From positions 63,168,311 to 63,232,310 of the forward strand of contig NC_081553.1 of NCBI RefSeq assembly GCF_963082655.1: DNA of 64,000 nt, given 5' to 3'. Source of the stretch: Stomoxys calcitrans. Lineage: Eukaryota > Arthropoda > Insecta > Diptera > Muscidae. Position 1 is the stretch's first letter. Each line of letters begins with the position of its first letter. The notes under the pieces are model-generated. The model was not told the DNA's origin, did no database searches, and saw nothing but the letters and a program-made list of their open reading frames with translations. Positions 1 to 13,000 of the stretch are shown here, in pieces. The position numbers and the translations under genes are program-made.

Positions 1-494
1 TATGTTGCATGTTATCCTAATGGAAGTGTATATAGACAACCCTCAAAACCATGAACTCCACACTTAAACATATTATAGTCCCCTAGCCGTATAATAGACA
101 AAATACATCCAAAGTATTGTAGTTGGCTTTTGATTTGTCTTAGCAATGGCTATATTTACATATAGAGTCACTTAGTCAATGTATACCTAAAGTCTTCTAT
201 TGTTTTTTGAACTATTGCGTCCTTCCTTACAATCTTAAATCCCTCTAAAATAGCCCCTTATCCAGTATTATTTTATTTTTTTGTCTGTAAGTATTGAACA
301 CGTGAAATATATAATAAATAAAAATAATCTCAATGTATTACATTTTAAAATGCAGTTTTTTATTTTATAATAAATCTTCATACAAAGTTTGGAAAGACTT
401 ACCGGTGATAGTGGAAAAGGCCTGTAATAAAAATGGTATAAGAGGTTTAGTTGGAAATCTCGAAGAATAATCGAAGAGTAAATTTTCTTATATG
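1..494. other. A+T-rich sequence without a recognised feature
   Basis: No coding frame with family resemblance, no splice-supported exon and no repeat family that recurs elsewhere in the window was seen here. Confidence 0.4.
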
Positions 495-1080
495 CAACAA
501 GTAAAAGCGTAATAACTTCGGCCGGCCGAATCTTATATACCTTCCACCATGGATTGCATTTGTCAAGATCTTTGCCCGGTATCTCTTTATTGACAAGCAA
601 AGGCTAATGTGTAAGAATTGCAATGCTATCGAAGCTCTATGAGGTTATGGACCAATTCTTGTCATAATTGTATGTTGAAGGCCTTAGTAGAAGCCATTGT
701 GCAAAATATCAGCCAAGTCGGTTTAGAATTGCGCCCTATAGGGGCTAAGGAAGTAAAATCGAGTGATTGGTTTGTATGCCGGCTATATCAGTTTATGAAC
801 CAATTTATTCCATATTTGGCGCGCATCATAGGAGAAGTTGGTGGGCAAAATTTTGGCTAAATCGAATAAGAATTGCGCCCTCTAGAGGCTCAGGAAGTCA
901 AGCCATTGTGTAAAAATTTTAGCCAAAACGGATAATAATTGCGGCCTCTAGAGGCTCAAGAAGTATAATTGGAAGATCGGTTTAAATGAGAACCACATCA
1001 GGTTTTGCACCGAATTGGACCATACTTTGCACAGTTGTTAGAAGTTGAAGAAAACGTCCCATAGCCAGATGGTTTCCCCA
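495..1080 (+). repeat. mini-me/DINE-like repeat, partial
   Basis: It starts with the family end CAAGTAAAAGCG and a hairpin TTCGGCCGGCCGAA (517-530), then the TATACC-TCCACCATGG block and about three degenerate ~150-bp units ('gagctatatcaggttat' type). The right end is lost. Confidence 0.65.
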
Positions 1081-1650
1081 GATCAAGAAGTAAGGAACTA
1101 CATTGATCACGTTGTGATAGATAGAAGGCATTCATTCAGCGTGTTAGCGTGTACGATCGATTCGTGTAGCGAATATAGATTCGTATCATTACCTTGTTGC
1201 GGCAAAGGTTCGCACCCATCTTAGTGTGGCAAGAAACATACGATCTGACACTGCACAGAAGCTGAACATTGAAAAGCTGCAAACACAACAGACGGCAACG
1301 CCATACTTCACTAATTGAAGCAACTGCTAGATGAAAGCACTTCTTGTCCCAATGATATAACGGCGTACTTGGGTATAAGAATGTCAAAGTGCTACTTAAG
1401 CCAAGAATGGGGTATACAGAGCAATCAGTAGCAATATGCCAGATGAAGGAGAAGTAACGGAAGTGAAGAGAATTGTCTATTCTGTAGAAAGAACCAGTAA
1501 AGAAGGGCAAAAAAACGGGCGGTGCCAACTGTATAATACCCTACACCCACCCTATAGGTGCAATGTGGGAGCTATATCCAATTCTGAATGAATTTTGATG
1601 TACCTTGGCGGATGTTTTCAGATGGGTTATTAAACAACCCGTATCAAACT
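1081..1650. repeat. Mosaic of unclassified repeat fragments
   Basis: Only the stretch around 1536-1610 is recognisable: the block with ACCCTACACCCACCCTATAGG recurs at about 58985-59100. The rest has no recognised coding or repeat content. Confidence 0.35.
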
Positions 1651-2190
1651 GGCAAACAGATGCTACTTTGGACTAAGTAAGCAGTTTAGAAACAAGGCCA
1701 CCTCTCGACAAACGAAGACTACACTTTACAAGACACTGATATTACCCGTGCTGTTATATGGTTCTGAAGCATGGGTACTTGTGAAAGCAGATGAGGCAGA
1801 GCTTGGAGTATTTGAGAGAAAGTTACTTCGTAACATATATATGGACCAGTTTGCGTTAACGGAGAATGTAGGCGATGTATGACGAACTGTATGACGACGA
1901 TAGCATAGTTACACGCATCAAAATACAACGGCTGTGTTGGCTAGGTCATGTTGTCAGAATAGAGGAAGAAGCTCCAGCAAAGAAGTCTTTTGAAGGCAAA
2001 CACGGTGGAACACGCAAACCGGGAAAACCAAAAGCTCGATGGAAAGATCAAGTTGTGGGAGACACCTCGAAACTTGGTGTCAGAGATTTTAGAATGAGCG
2101 CAGAAGATCGAGGCGCTTGGAACGCTATTCTACGTTCGGCTAGTGCAACAAATATTCTGTCATAGCCAATTAAAGTAAAGTAAAGTATCA
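1650..2190 (+). mobile_element. RTE-type LINE, 5'-truncated 3' end
   Basis: Broken frames match the C-terminal reverse transcriptase region of the copy at 46293-48198, including KTLILPVLLYGSEAWVL and a WLGHVVR segment. It ends in the same 3' tail CATAGCCAATTAAAGTAAA with extra GTAAA units. It carries frameshifts and is dead. Confidence 0.8.
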
Positions 2191-2199
2191 AATTTAGAG

Positions 2200-2990
2200 C
2201 AAATATGTTGAAACTGTTATAACTACGGTTAACAAATGAGCACTTTATTGCAATATTTCCCAAAATTGGACGAACATATATATGAGAGCAATATCTAAAT
2301 CTGAATCGATTTCTATGAAACTCACCATTAATGTCGAGAGTCAGGAGAAAAACCTTCGTACCAAATTTCAAGAGAATCGATTAACAAATGACCATTTATG
2401 GCATTATTACTGCAAATCGGACAAACATATATATATGGGACCTATATCTAAATCTGAACCGATTTCGAGAAAACTTTATGAATATTGTAATAGTCGTCGA
2501 GGAAAGCGTTCTGCAAAGTTTGCGGCAAGGTTGGTCAATAAATGCGCTTGCAGTGGCTCTAGGAGTGAAAATCGGGCGATATATGTATATGAGAGCTATA
2601 TATAATTCTGAACCGATTTCTATGAAATTCAACAGTAATATCGAGAGTTAATAGAAAATCCTTAGTACAAAATTTCAAGAGAATTGATTAACAAATTACC
2701 ATTTTATTGCATTATTACTGCAAATCGGTCGAACATATATCTGGAAGCTACATCCAAATCTGAACCGATTTTTTCCAATTTCAATAGGCTTCGTCTCTGG
2801 GCCGGAAAACATGTTCGTACCAAATTTGAATACGATCGGATGAAAATTGCGATCTGTAGTTTGTACACATGTGATTCTGAGTCGATCGGTTTACTAAACA
2901 ATGGGCCTATCTCTCTTCCTTCTGGGTGTTGCAAACAAATGCACTAAGTTATAATACTCTGTACCACAGTAGTGGTGTAGGGTATGAAAA
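2200..2990. repeat. ~150-bp unit repeat array, type F4
   Basis: Units contain 'aatctgaaccgatttc' and 'gggagctatat' words and a 'cgaacatatat' word. The array ends at ACCACAGTAGTGGTGTAGGGTAT, the same edge as at 60995-61015. Overlapping open frames here are repeat-derived. Confidence 0.6.
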
Positions 2991-3750
2991 GGAAATGGAA
3001 AGACATGGGTGTGAGCGATGTACAGAAGTCAGACAAATTCACACACAAATTCTACCAAAAATCAAACATAAAACCGATAACTTTTATGCAGGCACATACT
3101 CCTGCAGAGACAAAGAAGGAAATCTGGTAACTGTATAAGTTACTGTGGGCTGAGGATATGGAAAGAACATTTTACCCAGCTGCTAGTGTCCAACGATGGC
3201 GATGAAGAGGATAACGCATAACCAATCCCTTATGATGATATAGAATAGTCAGAATGAGGTCCAAGTAGCAGTGACGCGACTAAGAACAACAAGGCCGCAG
3301 GAACCGATGGTTTGCCAGCTGAACTATTTAAGATCAGAGGCGACATGCTGATAAGGCGTATGCATCAGCTCGTCTGTGCGATCTGGTCTGAAGAAAGCTT
3401 TCCCTATTATTGGAACCTCAGCATTTACTATGTTCCTAACTCAAGAAAAGAGACAAGACAGAGGAATAAGTCTCCTTCCCATCGTATACAAGATACCCTG
3501 TAGCCTTCTGTGTGAAAGATCAAAATCTAAAGTCAACGAGATTATTAGGCCTTAACCATGCGGCCTTAGACATAGTAAATCCACCATAAACCACACTGCA
3601 CCAAATTCTGGAATAGATCGAGATGCACAGTTGAACTTTTATTATATCTTTGTTGACTATAAAGCCGCTTTCAGTGAATGGAGATAAGAAAACATGGGTG
3701 ACATCAACTCCCACAACGTTTTGTACACCTGAGCATATAAAGAAAATGGA
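2990..3750 (+). mobile_element. LINE reverse transcriptase fragment, degraded
   Basis: The stretch at about 3290-3500 encodes NNKAAGTDGLPAELFK and a WNLSI segment, the early palm region of RTE-like reverse transcriptases. Frames are broken on both sides. Confidence 0.65.
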
Positions 3751-3754
3751 GAAA

Positions 3755-4556
3755 TTTGAAAGCCTAAAGGCCTAATGCTTATAAATGCTTTATTTTTTAA
3801 TCGATTTCGCTGAAATTTGAAACAGTGAGTAGTTTCAGGCTTCCTAACATATGACCAAAATATGATTCAGATCGGACTATATTTAGATATAGCTGTCATA
3901 TAGACCGATCTGCCGATAAAGGGTCTGGAGCCCAGAAATGCTTTATTTTGTAACCGGTTTCGCTAAAATTTTAAAGAATGAGTAGTTTTAGACCTCCCGA
4001 CATCCGACCCCAATATCCAAACATGGTTCAGCTCGGACTATATTTAGATATAGCTGCCATATAGACCGATCTCCCGGTCTAAAGAGTCTGAAGCCTATAA
4101 ATTCTTTATTTTTTATCCGATTTCGCTGAAATTTGAAACACAGTAGTTTTAGGCCTCCCGACATCCGACTTAAATATGGTTTAGATCGGACTATATATAT
4201 ATAGAGATATAGCTGCCACATAGGACGATCTGCCGATAAGGGGTCTGAAGCCCATAAAAGCTTCAAATATCACCCGATTTCGCTGAAATTTAAATCAGTG
4301 AGTTTTTTTGAGCCTTGCAATATCTGATCTTAATGTGGTTCAGATCGGTTTATATTTGGATTTAGCAGCCAAAAAGTCCAATATTTTGTTATTTGTTATA
4401 TTTATTGGACCGCTCAATGTCCGTATCGAATTTGGGTTCTTAAGTTATCCAATTTTCACCAGATTTCGGCGAAAAGGGGTTTACATATATATCCAAGGTG
4501 GTGGTTATCCAAAGTTCGGCCCGGCCGAACTTAATGCCTTTTTACTTGTTTTTTTA
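3755..4556. repeat. ~155-bp unit array (type F2) with hairpin terminus
   Basis: Four units share 'ccataaatgctttattt', 'cgctgaaattt', 'ctcccgacatccgac' and 'atatagctgcc'. The right end has the 15-bp hairpin TTCGGCCCGGCCGAA at 4515-4529, followed by CTTTTTACTTG, the mirror of the CAAGTAAAAG end seen elsewhere. Confidence 0.7.
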
Positions 4557-4859
4557 TAAAAATTATGAAGTATATATTTCACCCGTTCAAGTTCACATAT
4601 CTAGTTCAAACTTCACTTAAAACGCATCTGCAATTTTTACAAAAATCAGAAAAAATTAATCAAGTTTTTTTTAACCAATGAAAATACTTTAAAAATCCAA
4701 AATTGTAAAATTTTGGATTTTTAAAATGCATAACTTTTAACTGAAGTATCAGATGTTGACACATACTACAGCAAGTCATTGTGAATTTTGTCATTAATCT
4801 AAATTATTCTTCAAAATGAAAATCGAACCACAAATTCCTTTGTGGTTCTAAGCAATCTC

Positions 4860-5190
4860 GGCCAAAATTTTAAGTCGATTTACCCAGAAACCAGGGAAAA
4901 TATTATAGAACTAAAGCTGACTTATTTCTATCCAGCTAAAAATTAATTTTGGAAATCGGGCCCCAAATGAAGATTTGGCATTCCGAACAATTTTTCGAAA
5001 TGCCGAGGTGACCAAACTTAGGGCCCTTCCAAGAAGTGCCTCGACCACCTAGGAACTTTACATTTTACACATGATCTCGATAGCACCTCAGCTGTAACCA
5101 ACCTTAGAGCCCTTCCAAGAAGTGTCTCGACCACCTAGGGCCTTTAAATTTTACACATGATCTCGATAGAACGTCAACTCTCAAAACAAA
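4860..5190. repeat. 86-bp tandem duplication in a dispersed repeat
   Basis: Two copies of a unit with 'cccttccaagaagtg' and 'ctcgaccacctagg' lie 86 bp apart (5021 and 5107). A diverged relative occurs at about 28800-28930, so this is a dispersed family. Confidence 0.55.
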
Positions 5191-5209
5191 TTGTTTTTTT
5201 TTACATTAA

Positions 5210-5480
5210 TGTATCAGAATACAACGGTTGCGTTGGCTAGGTCACGTTGCCAAAATGAATGGAGAAGCACCAGTGGCAAAGTCTTTTGCAATTACGCGCT
5301 GTGGTACACGCAAACCGGAACGGACCACAACTCCGTTGAAAAGATCAAGTGGTGAAAGACTTGAATCATTAGAAACTTGGTTTCAGAGTTTGAAAAAGGA
5401 GCGCAGACGATCGAGGCGCTGGCTATTGGGGCAAATGTTGTGTAAAATATTCATCATAGAAAGTGTCTATTCTACAAAGA
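5210..5480 (+). mobile_element. RTE-type LINE 3' fragment, old copy
   Basis: Frame MRWLGHVAKMNGEAPVAKSF matches the WLGRVVRMVEEAPAKKSF region of the copy at 46293-48198, with more substitutions. Confidence 0.65.
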
Positions 5481-5687
5481 AGCTCCGACCTCAATATAGC
5501 TAAAACCTCCACTGACAGTATACTTTTCATTGTTGTAGAGGTCCATATGATTTCCGTACTCCTAAGAACTTAATACAGGCCCCTACTCCAGTGCGCACAT
5601 ACAATCTTAAACCGGAACACTAGGTTCTCGACTCCCCCAGTGTAAGGACAATCTACATCGCAAAGGCCTCACTCGAGGCGCTTTGGC

Positions 5688-6080
5688 GGCCACCGTAGCG
5701 CAGAGGTTAGTCTTTAACGCTGAACGCCTGGAATCGAATCTGGCGAGAACGTAACAAAAAATGTTCCGTCTCTAACGCTGAACGCCTGGAATGGAATCTG
5801 GCGAGAACGTAACAAAATATGTTCAGTCTCTAACGCTGAACGCCTGGAATCGAATTTGGCGAGAACGTAACAAAACATGTTCAGCGTTGGTTATCCTCTC
5901 CTAATGCCAGCGACATCTGTGAGGTACCATGCCATGTTAAAACTTCTCCTCAAAGAGGTGTTGTTCGAACACGCCTAAAAAAAGGAAGCCCCACATTGTT
6001 GAACTTAATCGGAGAGCACTCATTGATATGTAAAAAGTTTGCTGCTGTTGCTTAATTGAATGTTTACAGGCACATTTGTA
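5688..6080 (+). mobile_element. tRNA-derived SINE with triplicated 58-bp unit
   Basis: The head has an A-box-like TAGCGCAGAGG. The B-box-like region lies in a 58-bp unit present three times head to tail (5711-5768, 5769-5826, 5827-5884). The SINE body follows ('gccagcgacatctgtgaggtacc', 'gagcactcattgatatg'). Confidence 0.75.
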
Positions 6081-6099
6081 TTTGCAACTCGGGGCGCTA

Positions 6100-6475
6100 C
6101 TCTTATCTTATCGAGATGGTACCGACGAACGCGCTTAGCATCTACCAATAATTTTACGGGGGCAACCTTACTTTAAAACCTGAAACTATACTTGACACTT
6201 ATAAATGAGAATCTGCGAAATCATAGCAGTACATTCAGAATACCTCCGCGACCTAAGCCTCCAACTCGTATCTATCATTTTACGGAGAGATTTCAGCGAA
6301 TTCAATCCTCTCTATATCTCCAGGGTATTTCTTCTCCACTTAAATCTCTGGTCAAGTATTACGCCTAGGTACTTAGCCCCTGAGATAGCGGCAGCTACAC
6401 ACCGTCAAGATTAGTTCCTTGATGTGTCGTCTTGAATGCTACTGTGTTGCATAGACTGGCTGACAAATGCAGTAT
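6100..6475 (-). mobile_element. LINE reverse transcriptase fragment
   Basis: On the reverse strand the segment near 6340-6400 encodes AKYLGVILDQRFKW, the thumb-region motif of R1/Jockey-type reverse transcriptases. The rest is broken. Confidence 0.6.
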
Positions 6476-6909
6476 ACAGCCTGGCAGTTTGAATCCCTTT
6501 TGAGTCTCCAAGTTTCAGTTTGTTTGATTAGATTTTTCACATATAGAACTTAATCGGAAACTTTTTTATTGGTCATGATGAAGATGAAATTTCCATACCA
6601 AAAATTCTATATCTACAGAAAGCTTCTCCAAAATTAGATTTTCATTAAATTATAATTAATAAGCGCCGTTATTAATATTTCTGCTATTCCTAATTTGCTA
6701 ACTTGTTTACAGGCAATTTAATACGTTTAAGTGTGTGGTCATTTAAGATAAGGGCCATCGATTTTCAAACACCAGTGCACATAGATTGCTTCTTGTTGTT
6801 GCTTCTATGGTAAAATATTAATCTTCCTATCTTTATATGCCGATTAGAAAGAAAACGCCAACAATTGAACTTTCCCAAAAGATTTGATTATAGTTTATGG
6901 ACGATTTAT

Positions 6910-6915
6910 TGATAA
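6910..6915 (+). promoter_or_regulatory. Candidate GATA-factor site upstream of ASM-A
   Basis: TGATAA in the context TTATTGATAACC, 182 bp before the ATG. ASM-B has the same TTATTGATAAC at the matching place. GATA factors are known gut and fat-body regulators in flies; the role here is inferred. Confidence 0.45.
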
Positions 6916-7008
6916 CCAAAGTTGTAGCTAATCAAAAAAAAACGACAAAGGCCATGATAATATGGCACAAGCTATTAAATACCTCTACTATTATTCTTAA
7001 ACCAAATC

Positions 7009-7045
7009 TATAAATGGCGGTAGCCGCCTGGCTAGAAAGCTCAGT
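7009..7045 (+). promoter_or_regulatory. Core promoter of ASM-A (TATA box and initiator)
   Basis: TATAAAT at 7009-7015 and TCAGT initiator at 7041-7045, 34 bp from the first T of TATA to the A of TCAGT. This implies a 5' UTR of about 49 bp before the ATG at 7092. The same words with the same 34-bp spacing precede ASM-B, which supports function. Confidence 0.72.
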
Positions 7046-7091
7046 AGACTTTAAAGGTTTAGATCGGCTTAATCGTCTACTTTTGAAGAAA

Positions 7092-10000
7092 ATGAGGATT
7101 ATTTCGGTGGTGTTTGCAGCAACGCTGTTGGCCTCAACATTGGCCGTGAATTTGCCAGGAGTACCAAGAGAATTCACAGCCAATGATGCGGTTCTATCAG
7201 CAGTATCCGGTGAGTGAGGCAATAGCAGGAGAGTGAAAAGGATTAAAGAAGTGAAAAAAGTGATATGGATGTAAAAACAAAGCTAAGGAAAGGAAGAATA
7301 CAACTTCATTGATGTTATATAACATTGTGTGCTAAGGACAGTTATATTCGTACTGCAAGCTGTACAAAAAAAAAAACTAAAATTAAATACACAAAGTGAA
7401 AAATAAATTGGATGCAAAGTGAAAGTTGTATGAAAAATTTCCTCTGGAATTAAAAATATACTATAAAAATTTAGAAAAAAAAAATCAATACCCCTTTGAA
7501 CAAAAACATGATATTTTGGATTTTCTTATCAATATGACTCTCCACTTGTACTTTTTACTTTCTTACAAACTGATGAATTATGATATGTTATAAAATATTG
7601 TCAAGTGCTGTTTTGGCAAGCAAAACAATTCCAACGAAAACCTTAATCTTATCTGCAAACCTGAACTTCAAATACAAAATACAAAATCCAAAATACTTGA
7701 AAACTATTATCTCCATCACTCTATCCCACAGATGAGATTGCTCGTAAACTTGCCGAGGAATATATCAAATTTATGAAGACTGGTATCGAATCAGCCTCTC
7801 TACGCCAGATATCTACCCAGCTGGCCAAGTCCCATAGTAAAAAGGATATTTTCACCAAGGAAATCCACGAATTGGGAGCTGTGGATGAGTTCTTCGTTTG
7901 CACCACATGTAGGGCTATGATGAATGTCATTGCCCGCAGTTTCCGCGAGGAAGATGGAGAGCTGCATGGTCAGGACAATCGTGATTATGTGAAAAAATTC
8001 GTCATTGGTTTCTGTGATCGCCTTGATATACAAACTGAAGAAGTTTGTGGTGAACTCTTTGAGATTCACTGGGAACATGCTCAATATATTATACAGAATA
8101 CCGCCATTGATTCACGTGAATTCTGTGGCATGTTCATGCAATTTGGTTTCTGCAATGTTGGCTCACATCCCGATTACGAATGGACTTTGGATGTGGATGA
8201 TAGTGTGCCTGCCGCCACAGCACCCAAATCGGATATTCCTGCCAAGAGTTCGAATGATTTGAAGATTTTACATGTCACCGATATACATCATGATCCTTTG
8301 TATGAGCCCGGCTCCTTGGCCGAATGTGATGAGCCCATGTGCTGTCAACGTCATAAGGATGTGGCTCAAGGTACCTCTAAGGCTGCTGGCTATTGGGGTG
8401 ATTATCGTGATTGTGATTTACCTTGGCATACATTCGACAATGCCTTGACCCATATTAAGGAAACTCATAAAGTGGATTATATCTATCAAACTGGTGATGT
8501 TATTGATCATATGGTCTGGGCCACCGCCGAAAAGAGAAATCAAGATATCTATGAAAAGGTCACCAATAGAATCTATGAAGTTTTTAACGATGTGCCAGTT
8601 TACCCCACTATTGGTAATCATGAGCCGCATCCATTGAATATGTAAGTATTGTCAGTTGAAAAAAAAAAATATAAATGAATTTCACAGATTTCAGCCAAAC
8701 ATAAAGAACAAAATTTAAACTCAAATTTTCATATTTTTAAGAAAACAATTTTCTTGTATGATAGTTTTAAGAAAATTTTCTGTGTATCAAGTAACACAGA
8801 AATTTTTTTTAAATACTACAATTATTACACCTTGACATACCTCCTTTATAGGAATGCCAAATAGACCTATTTTAAGGCTTCATTACGTTTTGTGAATAAG
8901 ACCATTATTCTTTACCTTTGAAATCGCTGAAATTTAGGACATTTTTTTGGGAAATTTGGGCCAAAGGTGGCAAAATTCCAACTTCTTAAGGAAAAAATCC
9001 CTTTGGTGAAAGACATTTTACTTGATATTAAGAAATGTTTCCTAAATAGTGGTATCATTTATCCTTAACAATAAAATCGTGTAATGTTAGGAAATTTTTC
9101 TACGGAACATTGAACCACAGAAAAACTTTTAAGGAAAAATTTCCTTTAAGGAAAAATTTTGTACTTAGGTTAAGTAAGGTTAGGTTGAAAAGAGGGTGTG
9201 GATATTATTCCGCCCCATGCATACAATTAAGGCAATATTCGGCTAGTTGTGCGCTCGAAATACTATAAAGTAACCTCGTAAAGGAAAATCTGAGTTAGGA
9301 ATTCGGTGCTACTTACAAAATTCTTAATAGTTTTCCATAACATGTTCCAAGATGATAATGTCTGTTATTATGTTCCCACCTAAGTACCAATTTCTGTTAG
9401 ATTTTGTGCTTAATATTAAGAAATTTTTCTTTAATAGTTGTATTTTTGATACTTGACTTAAAAATCTTTGTTAGATTTTGTACATAATCTTAAGAAAATT
9501 TTCTTTAATAGTATTGTAGTATTTTAAATACTTGACTCAAATAAACTTCCAAAATTTTTTTTGGGAAAATTGGGCCCATGTTAAGGAACTAAATTTAGAG
9601 CTACCAAATTTTCCAATTTTTTAAGGAAAATTTTCCTTTTGCGAAAGATCTTTTACTTGATGCCAATAAATTTTTCGTAAATAAAAGAATTAATAATCCT
9701 TAACTTTAAAATCTTTAAAAACAGGCAAATATTTTTTGGTTAACATAAATAACAAAGTTTAAATGTATTAAAATTTCCAACGTTTTAAGAAAATTTTTCT
9801 TTTCGTAAAAAATTTTTTTTTTTTGATACTAAGACATTTTTACGACCCGACCCATTGACATACCGATTAAATGTGGGACAGCCACGCGGCTATGAGACTT
9901 AAGGCAATGGGAGACTGGATTGAGGAAGGGACCATCGCGGTACAATCGAGGCGACGATAGGAAACCTGGATGCAAGGAAAGAGGTTGCCTATCGGATACC

Positions 10001-13000
10001 TGAGATGAACCTTGAGGTCGAGTGTGAGGCACTGCTGCCGGCGGCATAGTCTTGGGTTGACGGAACCCTAGTTTTGCCATCTGGAAGATCATGTTACACG
10101 AATTGATCAAAGCTAGAGGACAAAGTGGGCCTGGGGGTCTACATGGAGAACCCAGGGACTGTTTTATACTGCTTGACCATAATACGGTCCTGCAGGCGGA
10201 AATTCGGACGATCACGGAATGCGTGAGGTGGTGTGGTACTAACGCCAGGACGATGAGTGTGAACATCTTTACGGACAGTAAAATTGCCATAACGGTAATA
10301 ACAACCAGGACGGTGAGGTCACGAACAGTCTTACATTGCAAGAAGGAGATTAACGCCTTCTCTGAGGATGGGAAAATCCGCATCGTTTGGGTGCCGGGCC
10401 ATAACGGAGTAAGGGGGAATGAAAGGGCAGAAGATTTGGCGGTGAAGGTCAGAGGACTGCCGTCAATAAACTTGGTTATCCCGAAGCCTTTCGGGTCGAC
10501 GCAATCCGAGTTAAGGGCGTGTGTGACGATTGCGCATGCAACCCTGTAGAACAGCGAAACGGTCGGTAGGACGGGGTAAATCGTATGAGGGATCCAGATC
10601 GTGAGAAGACAAGTCTATTACTGAATGGAAGTAAGAAGGATGTCAGTATAGCTCACTTATGTAAAATCGATGCAGCAAGTGATGACATGTGTAGGTCATG
10701 CGGGGAAGATGATGAGACGTTGCAGCATTTGCTTTGTCATTGCCCGGCTTTCGCGTCTTGCAGTTACCGACGCTATGTTGGGATACTATACCAGATATGA
10801 ACCAACTTCGGGGAGTACCATGGAAAACAATTAAGGATTTTGATAGTAGCACACCATACCTAATAAAGGGTGATTTTTTTGAGGTTAGGATTTTCATGCA
10901 TTAGTATTTGACAGATCACGTGGGATTTCAGACATGGTGTCAAAGAGAAAGATGCTCAGTATGCTTTGACATTTCATCATGAATAGACTTACTAACGAGC
11001 AACGCTTGCAAATCATTGAATTTTATTACCAAAATCAGTGTTCGGTTCGAAATGTGTTCATTCACCGTTCAGCGATGAGGCTCATTTCTGGTTGAATGGC
11101 TACGTAAATAAGCAAAATTGCCGCATTTGGAGTGAAGAGCAACCAGAAGCCGTTCAAGAACTGCCCATGCATCCCGAAAAATGCACTGTTTGGTGTGGTT
11201 TGTACGCTGGTGGAATCATTGGACCGTATTTTTTCAAAGATGCTGTTGGACGCAACGTTAGGTGAATGAACACATTTCGAACCGAACACTGATTTTGGTA
11301 ATAAAATTCAATGATTTGCAAGCGTTGCTCGTTAGTAAGTCTATTCATGATGAAATGTCAAAGCATACTGAGCATCTTTCTCTTTGACACCATGTCTGAA
11401 ATCCCACGTGATCTGTCAAATACTAATGCATGAAAATCCTAACCTCAAAAAAATCACCCTTTATATACATCGCATGGGGTCTTAGACCAATATATCGATG
11501 TGTTACAAACGGAATTACGATATTTGTATAACTCCATGCTACAATGTAGGCTATAAAAATGAGATTTTTCAAAATATACCAAAAAGGAAGTCATTCTTGA
11601 AGAAAAATTAAATTCAATTCTTGAGAGCAATTTGTACATAGCGACATAAATTTAAAGATTAACATAACTATTTTAAAGTTTTTCTTAGTTGGCTCGCAAT
11701 CATTACTAAAATCCTTCTTTAAAGAAGAGAGGAAAAATCTTGAATTTTTTAAGCTTTTAGTTCCCCATATATAAAAGTTGTTTTTCATTTCTCACAGGTT
11801 TGCCCCTGACTATGTTCCCGAAGAGTTTAGCTCCAAACCCTTCTACGAACACCTCTATAAGGTATGGTCGAAATATTTACCCGAAGACACCAGGGACACC
11901 ATTCTCAAGGGTGGCTATTACACCACATTGGTGAAATCTGGATTCCGCATTGTGGCCCTGAATGATAACGATTGCTACACGGACAATTGGTGGCTATTCT
12001 TCAATGGTACCGATATGAAGACTCAATTAATGTGGTTGCATGATGTCCTCTTGTCTGCCGAAAAGGCCAACGAAAATGTTCATATCTTGGCTCATATACC
12101 CTCTGGTGATGGTACCTGCTGGAATGTTTGGTCTCGTGAATATAATCGTCTTATTGCGCGTTTCCGCCATACCATCAGTGGCATTTTCAATGGTCATACC
12201 CATAAGGATGAAATGAATGTTCATTATTCGAATGGTCATGCCATTGGCATGTCATGGAATGGTGGTGCTATGACTACATTCTCTTACAGAAATCCCAATT
12301 ATCGCGTTTACCATGTGGAACCCCAAAGTTATGTAAGTTTAGCAGAAAAAAAATAAGCTTAACAAAACTATGAGCCATTATTCAATTTCAAACAATTTTC
12401 CTTTTATTTTATTCTATTTTGTTTTAGAATAAAATAAAACTTGTTTATTTTTTTTTAACAAAAAATTATTTTATTTTAAATTATTTTTGTTTTGAAATTT
12501 AATTTTTTTCTTTATCTTTACAGCAAGTTGTTGATCACGAAACCTGGCTTTTCAATTTGACTGAAGCCAATTTGGCTGGTGAATCTGCCCAACCAAAATG
12601 GTACAAGGAATATACCTTCTCAGAAGAGTACGACGTCAAGGATCTTAGTCCAGCTTCTATTGATGCCTTACTCGATGTTATGGCCGACCATCCAGATTTG
12701 CTTAGAAAGGTACGTACACTTCACACTAAATTTTTCTACCCACCACCATAGGATAGGGGGTATATTCAATTAGTCAATCTGTTTGTAACACATCGAAATA
12801 TCCATTTCCGACCCTATATGGTATCTCGGACCGTTTCATTCTAAGACGATTTAACGATGTACGTGTCTCTGTCCGTCCGTGTGTCCGTCAGTTGTAATCA
12901 GGCTACAATGATATAGAGTTGAAATTTTGCACAGACTCGTTTTTCTTCTATACGCAGGTTAAGTTTTTGAATGGGCCACATCGGATTATATTTAGATATA

